DNA of 6,339 bases from Candidatus Poribacteria bacterium (lineage in GTDB: Bacteria; Poribacteria; WGA-4E; PCPOR2b), in assembly GCA_027296925.1 (NCBI GenBank), contig JAPUIP010000778.1, forward strand, positions 1 through 6,339, read 5' to 3'. Positions 4,281 to 6,339 of this stretch are shown here, piece by piece. A program made the position numbers and the translations under genes. Numbering within the stretch: position 1 is the first letter of the stretch; every line of letters starts with the position of its first letter. The notes beneath the pieces are model-generated. The model was not told where the DNA came from, made no database searches, and was given only the letters and a program-made list of their open reading frames with translations.

Positions 4281-4934
4281 CTACGGTTCAATCAGTCCTT
4301 TGCGAATCGCATAGCGCACGATCTCTGTCCGATCATGAAGGTTCAGCTTCTCCATGAGGTGCGCGCGATGCGATTGGACCGTTTTGATACTGCGATGAAT
4401 CAACTGCGCAATTTCTTTATTCGTATAGCCTTCAGCGATTAACTTCAGAATTTCCTGCTCACGTAAGGTCAGCGCATCGGTTGAAGGCGTAGATACACCT
4501 TCCTGGACACGTTGCAGGTAATCTGCGATTAACACTTTCGCTACTGAGGGATAGAGGAACACTTCCCCACGATGGGCGGCGCGAATCGCGGTCACCAGGT
4601 CATCCATGTTGGCTTGTTTAAGCACATATCCTGAACCACCGACTTGCAACAGATGAAAAAGGTATTCCTCGTTATCATGTCCGGTCAAAACAAGCACTTG
4701 AATAGAACTGTCAGCTTGTTTAATCTGATGGGTAGCAATGATTCCATCCATGAGCGGCATGGTAATGTCCATCAGGACAACGTCAGGGCGCAATTGAAGT
4801 ACCTTTTCCACAGCTTCCCTTCCATCGCCTGCTTCGCCGACAACTTCCATATCAGGCTGTGTTTGCAACAATGCCTTTATGCCTTCACGAACAAGAAGAT
4901 GATCGTCAGCAATGAAGATTTTCATTTTTTTCAT
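4281..4934 (-). CDS. NarL/FixJ-type (LuxR-family) response regulator
   Basis: A 217-residue cytosolic two-component transcription factor. The receiver domain spans about residues 4-122: acidic pair D10/D11, phospho-acceptor D56 (VVLMDITMP), switch T84 (VLVLTGHD) and K106 (GYVLKQA) are all present, so it should be phosphorylatable. A linker leads to a LuxR helix-turn-helix at about 152-214 (LTLREQEILKLIAEGYTNKE, then IAQLIHRSIKTVQSHRAHL), with the recognition helix near SIKTVQSHRAHLMEKL. Phosphorylation would drive dimerisation and DNA binding. The ATG at 4934 is chosen over ATG 4925 because AAGGAAA sits eight nt before it. No histidine kinase lies next to it in the window; left is repeat DNA, right is a peptidase gene on the same strand, 339 nt away. 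Targets and signal are unknown. Domain call is firm. Confidence 0.96.
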   Translation of the reverse strand: MKKMKIFIADDHLLVREGIKALLQTQPDMEVVGEAGDGREAVEKVLQLRPDVVLMDITMPLMDGIIATHQIKQADSSIQVLVLTGHDNEEYLFHLLQVGGSGYVLKQANMDDLVTAIRAAHRGEVFLYPSVAKVLIADYLQRVQEGVSTPSTDALTLREQEILKLIAEGYTNKEIAQLIHRSIKTVQSHRAHLMEKLNLHDRTEIVRYAIRKGLIEP

Positions 4935-4940
4935 AACAAC

Positions 4941-4947
4941 TTTCCTT
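4941..4947 (-). promoter_or_regulatory. Shine-Dalgarno of the response regulator
   Basis: AAGGAAA on the minus strand, with GGA ending eight nt before the ATG at 4934. It decides the start in favour of MKKMKIF rather than MKIF three codons later, whose spacing to it would be too long. Confidence 0.7.
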
Positions 4948-5137
4948 AATTAGAAGCTTATCCCCGTTTGTCTGGCAACCACACCGGCTGACACTGGTTC
5001 TCAAAAATACCTCTCACATTTGGGTAAAGCTTCGGTCAATAGCATCCATTTTGCCTAACTCTCTTAAGAATTCCCCTTTTCCTGTCCATCGTGGATATTA
5101 TTATGATAATCGCAGTTCTCCATAGGCCGGCCTCCGA

Positions 5138-5167
5138 ATTATCAGAAATGGTATCATACTTTGTAAA
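5138..5167 (-). promoter_or_regulatory. Sigma70-type promoter candidate for the response regulator
   Basis: On the minus strand, TTTACA (5162-5167, 5 of 6) and GATAAT (5138-5143, 5 of 6) are separated by 18 nt. Transcription would start near 5130, giving a leader of about 195 nt. The surroundings are AT-rich and other near matches exist, so this is only the best candidate. Confidence 0.35.
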
Positions 5168-5268
5168 ATATTTCATTCATTGCAAAGAGCGCAAGAAGTA
5201 TACCAGCTCTAAGTCATTATCGAAGTCACCGGCCGATTTCAGAAATTGAAAGAACAGGGTTGAGTGCA

Positions 5269-5288
5269 GGTGGTTAGTTGGTGGTTAG
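5269..5288. repeat. Short direct repeat GGTGGTTAG across the peptidase stop codon
   Basis: GGTGGTTAG occurs at 5269-5277 and 5280-5288 (11-nt period). The first copy contains the TAA stop (minus strand 5274-5276). A slippage duplication at the gene end is the simplest reading; it affects only the final residues TTN. Confidence 0.6.
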
Positions 5289-6339
5289 CGATTCAGGGTT
5301 AACGGCCGATCTGATCTGTTCGAGTCCTTCAATCAAACGCCCAAATGCTTCTGCCAACCAATCCGTCTGGATTCGCTCTTGTGTTTCATCGTTGGTCTCC
5401 ATCGCATCCCGGATTCCTGGAAAGACGACTGCGGCATATCCACTGTGGAGTCCGGGTGCGTAGACCAGATGCTTGAACCATGGACGCAGCGGCAATCCCG
5501 CTTTGACGGTTAATGTTTGTTCTAACTGGTGTAAGCGCCGATTAATCGCTTCAGTTTCGGTCAGGGATTGATTCTGAAGTAGACTGACGAGCTCTCCATT
5601 CAGGTGACGCGCCGCGTCTTCCCATTTCGTGAGCAATTTCCGCAATCGCTCGGGGTTGTCCGTCGCGATCGTGTGGTCTGTGTTGCTGTTTTGTAATGCT
5701 TTCAAATCGATAAGAAGCTCTTTTGCGTATAACTCGTAATCAAATGGCAAAATGTCCGCATTCGCAAGGCGCAATGCCATAATCCCCCAGATTTGCGCTA
5801 TCGTTGCCTGATACTGGAATGTCGGATCACCGAAGTGCGCCATCCAGTAGAAATTGTCCTGCATGGCGTGATAGACGCCATAAGGACCGTGAAATCCCAT
5901 ACTGACCGAAGGGATCCCGAGATGGGCGATAAAGGGAGAGTGATCAGAGCCGCTACCGAGATCGCCCGCTTGCGGCACCTGCTTAGCCTGATGCTGTTTC
6001 CACGTCTCATAAACCGTTTGGTGCGTTAGTGGATCGACAACCGCCTGAGTCACCTCTCTCAACAGCGGCTTGAGCGATGGCACGGTGCTCGCATAGAACT
6101 TTTCCCCGGTTGCCGCTATATCGACGTTCAGATACGCAATCGCCTTTTGCTGGAGTTCGGCTTTCAGATCTTCAGCCCATTCGGTTGAACCAATGATACC
6201 AAATTCCTCGGCATCCCAGCTTGCAAAAACAACCGTGCGTTTTGGTCGCTGTCCCTTCTTCGCCAACTCTCCGAGGCACCGCGCAACTTCTAAAAGGCTG
6301 GCGGTGCCACTGCTTGGATCGGCGCCACCGTAAATCCAG
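5274..6339 (-). CDS. M28 family peptidase, glutamate carboxypeptidase II-like (N-terminus beyond window)
   Basis: The frame is open to the right edge, so 355 C-terminal codons are visible; the TTG at 6264-6266 is an internal leucine, not a start. The first visible residues (WIYGGADPSSGTASLLEVAR) hold the bridging-metal aspartate D7. They are followed by the catalytic and metal glutamates E44/E45 (FASWDAEEFGIIGSTEW), D73 (NVDIA), GSGSDHSPF at about 128-136, and H157 (VYHAMQDNFYW). These correspond to Asp387, Glu424/425, Asp453 and His553 of human GCPII; the first histidine ligand lies outside. The last 110 or so residues match the transferrin-receptor-like dimerisation domain (KAGLPLRPWFKHLVYAPGLH, FPGIRDA). 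The enzyme is a di-zinc exopeptidase, normally exported or membrane-anchored; the signal would be in the missing part. GCPII-type activity on acidic dipeptides is possible but bacterial members vary. The order of motifs is intact. Confidence 0.95.
   Translation of the reverse strand, partial: WIYGGADPSSGTASLLEVARCLGELAKKGQRPKRTVVFASWDAEEFGIIGSTEWAEDLKAELQQKAIAYLNVDIAATGEKFYASTVPSLKPLLREVTQAVVDPLTHQTVYETWKQHQAKQVPQAGDLGSGSDHSPFIAHLGIPSVSMGFHGPYGVYHAMQDNFYWMAHFGDPTFQYQATIAQIWGIMALRLANADILPFDYELYAKELLIDLKALQNSNTDHTIATDNPERLRKLLTKWEDAARHLNGELVSLLQNQSLTETEAINRRLHQLEQTLTVKAGLPLRPWFKHLVYAPGLHSGYAAVVFPGIRDAMETNDETQERIQTDWLAEAFGRLIEGLEQIRSAVNPESLTTN

Larger units (their letters stand above)
4935..5273. 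other. 339-nt intergenic region between peptidase and response regulator
   Basis: AT-richer than the flanking genes, with no gene-like frame. The only plus-strand open frame across its edge (4644-4949) is antisense to the regulator. It holds the regulator's ribosome site and a promoter candidate at 5138-5167. I see no convincing terminator after the peptidase stop. Confidence 0.6.

Noticed and set aside
5793..6029. Plus-strand frames antisense to the peptidase
   Set aside because: They lie fully within a peptidase gene with intact motifs and show no independent family sequence.

Overview
The window reads as ordinary bacterial chromosome from an uncultivated-type lineage: moderate GC, ATG starts with purine-rich ribosome sites, normal stops including TAG, and long intergenic stretches filled with short iterated or palindromic repeats. 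Such repeats are familiar from Chloroflexota-like and other environmental genomes, but no gene here fixes the phylum and I do not assign one.

Layout. Positions 1-350 hold a modular GC-rich repeat (copy A), followed by a good sigma70-type promoter candidate (270-298). A 15-bp perfect hairpin (422-472) lies in the presumed leader. Next comes a rightward catabolic-looking cluster: a small cupin (580-966), a broken chimeric dehydrogenase region (1102-1680) and an intact beta-keto acid cleavage enzyme (BKACE, DUF849; 1807-2646). The broken region carries the start of a 3-hydroxyisobutyrate dehydrogenase-like gene, interrupted by an amber codon, joined in frame to the tail of a non-canonical short-chain dehydrogenase. 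From 2842 the genes run leftward: a GNAT acetyltransferase resembling streptothricin acetyltransferases (2842-3399) and a C-terminal scrap of a YceI-family protein (3461-3574). A repeat-rich desert follows (3575-4280) with an octamer tandem repeat, an orphan leftward terminator, copy B of the modular repeat, and an ATTCGTG tandem/inverted repeat. Then come a NarL/LuxR response regulator (4281-4934) and the C-terminal part of a glutamate carboxypeptidase II-like M28 peptidase that runs off the right edge (5274-6339).

Working together. Cupin, dehydrogenases and BKACE on one strand would fit a small pathway in which a hydroxy acid is oxidised to a beta-keto acid and then cleaved with acetyl-CoA. 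The oxidative step is broken here, so only the cupin and BKACE look functional. The GNAT, response regulator and peptidase look like independent genes; no histidine kinase is present. The strongest theme is decay: one fused and nonsense-interrupted gene and at least one confident gene scrap (YceI), with two weaker candidates. I found no convincing new defence, mobile or RNA system. The dehydrogenase chimera and the layered intergenic repeats are what most deserve a second look.
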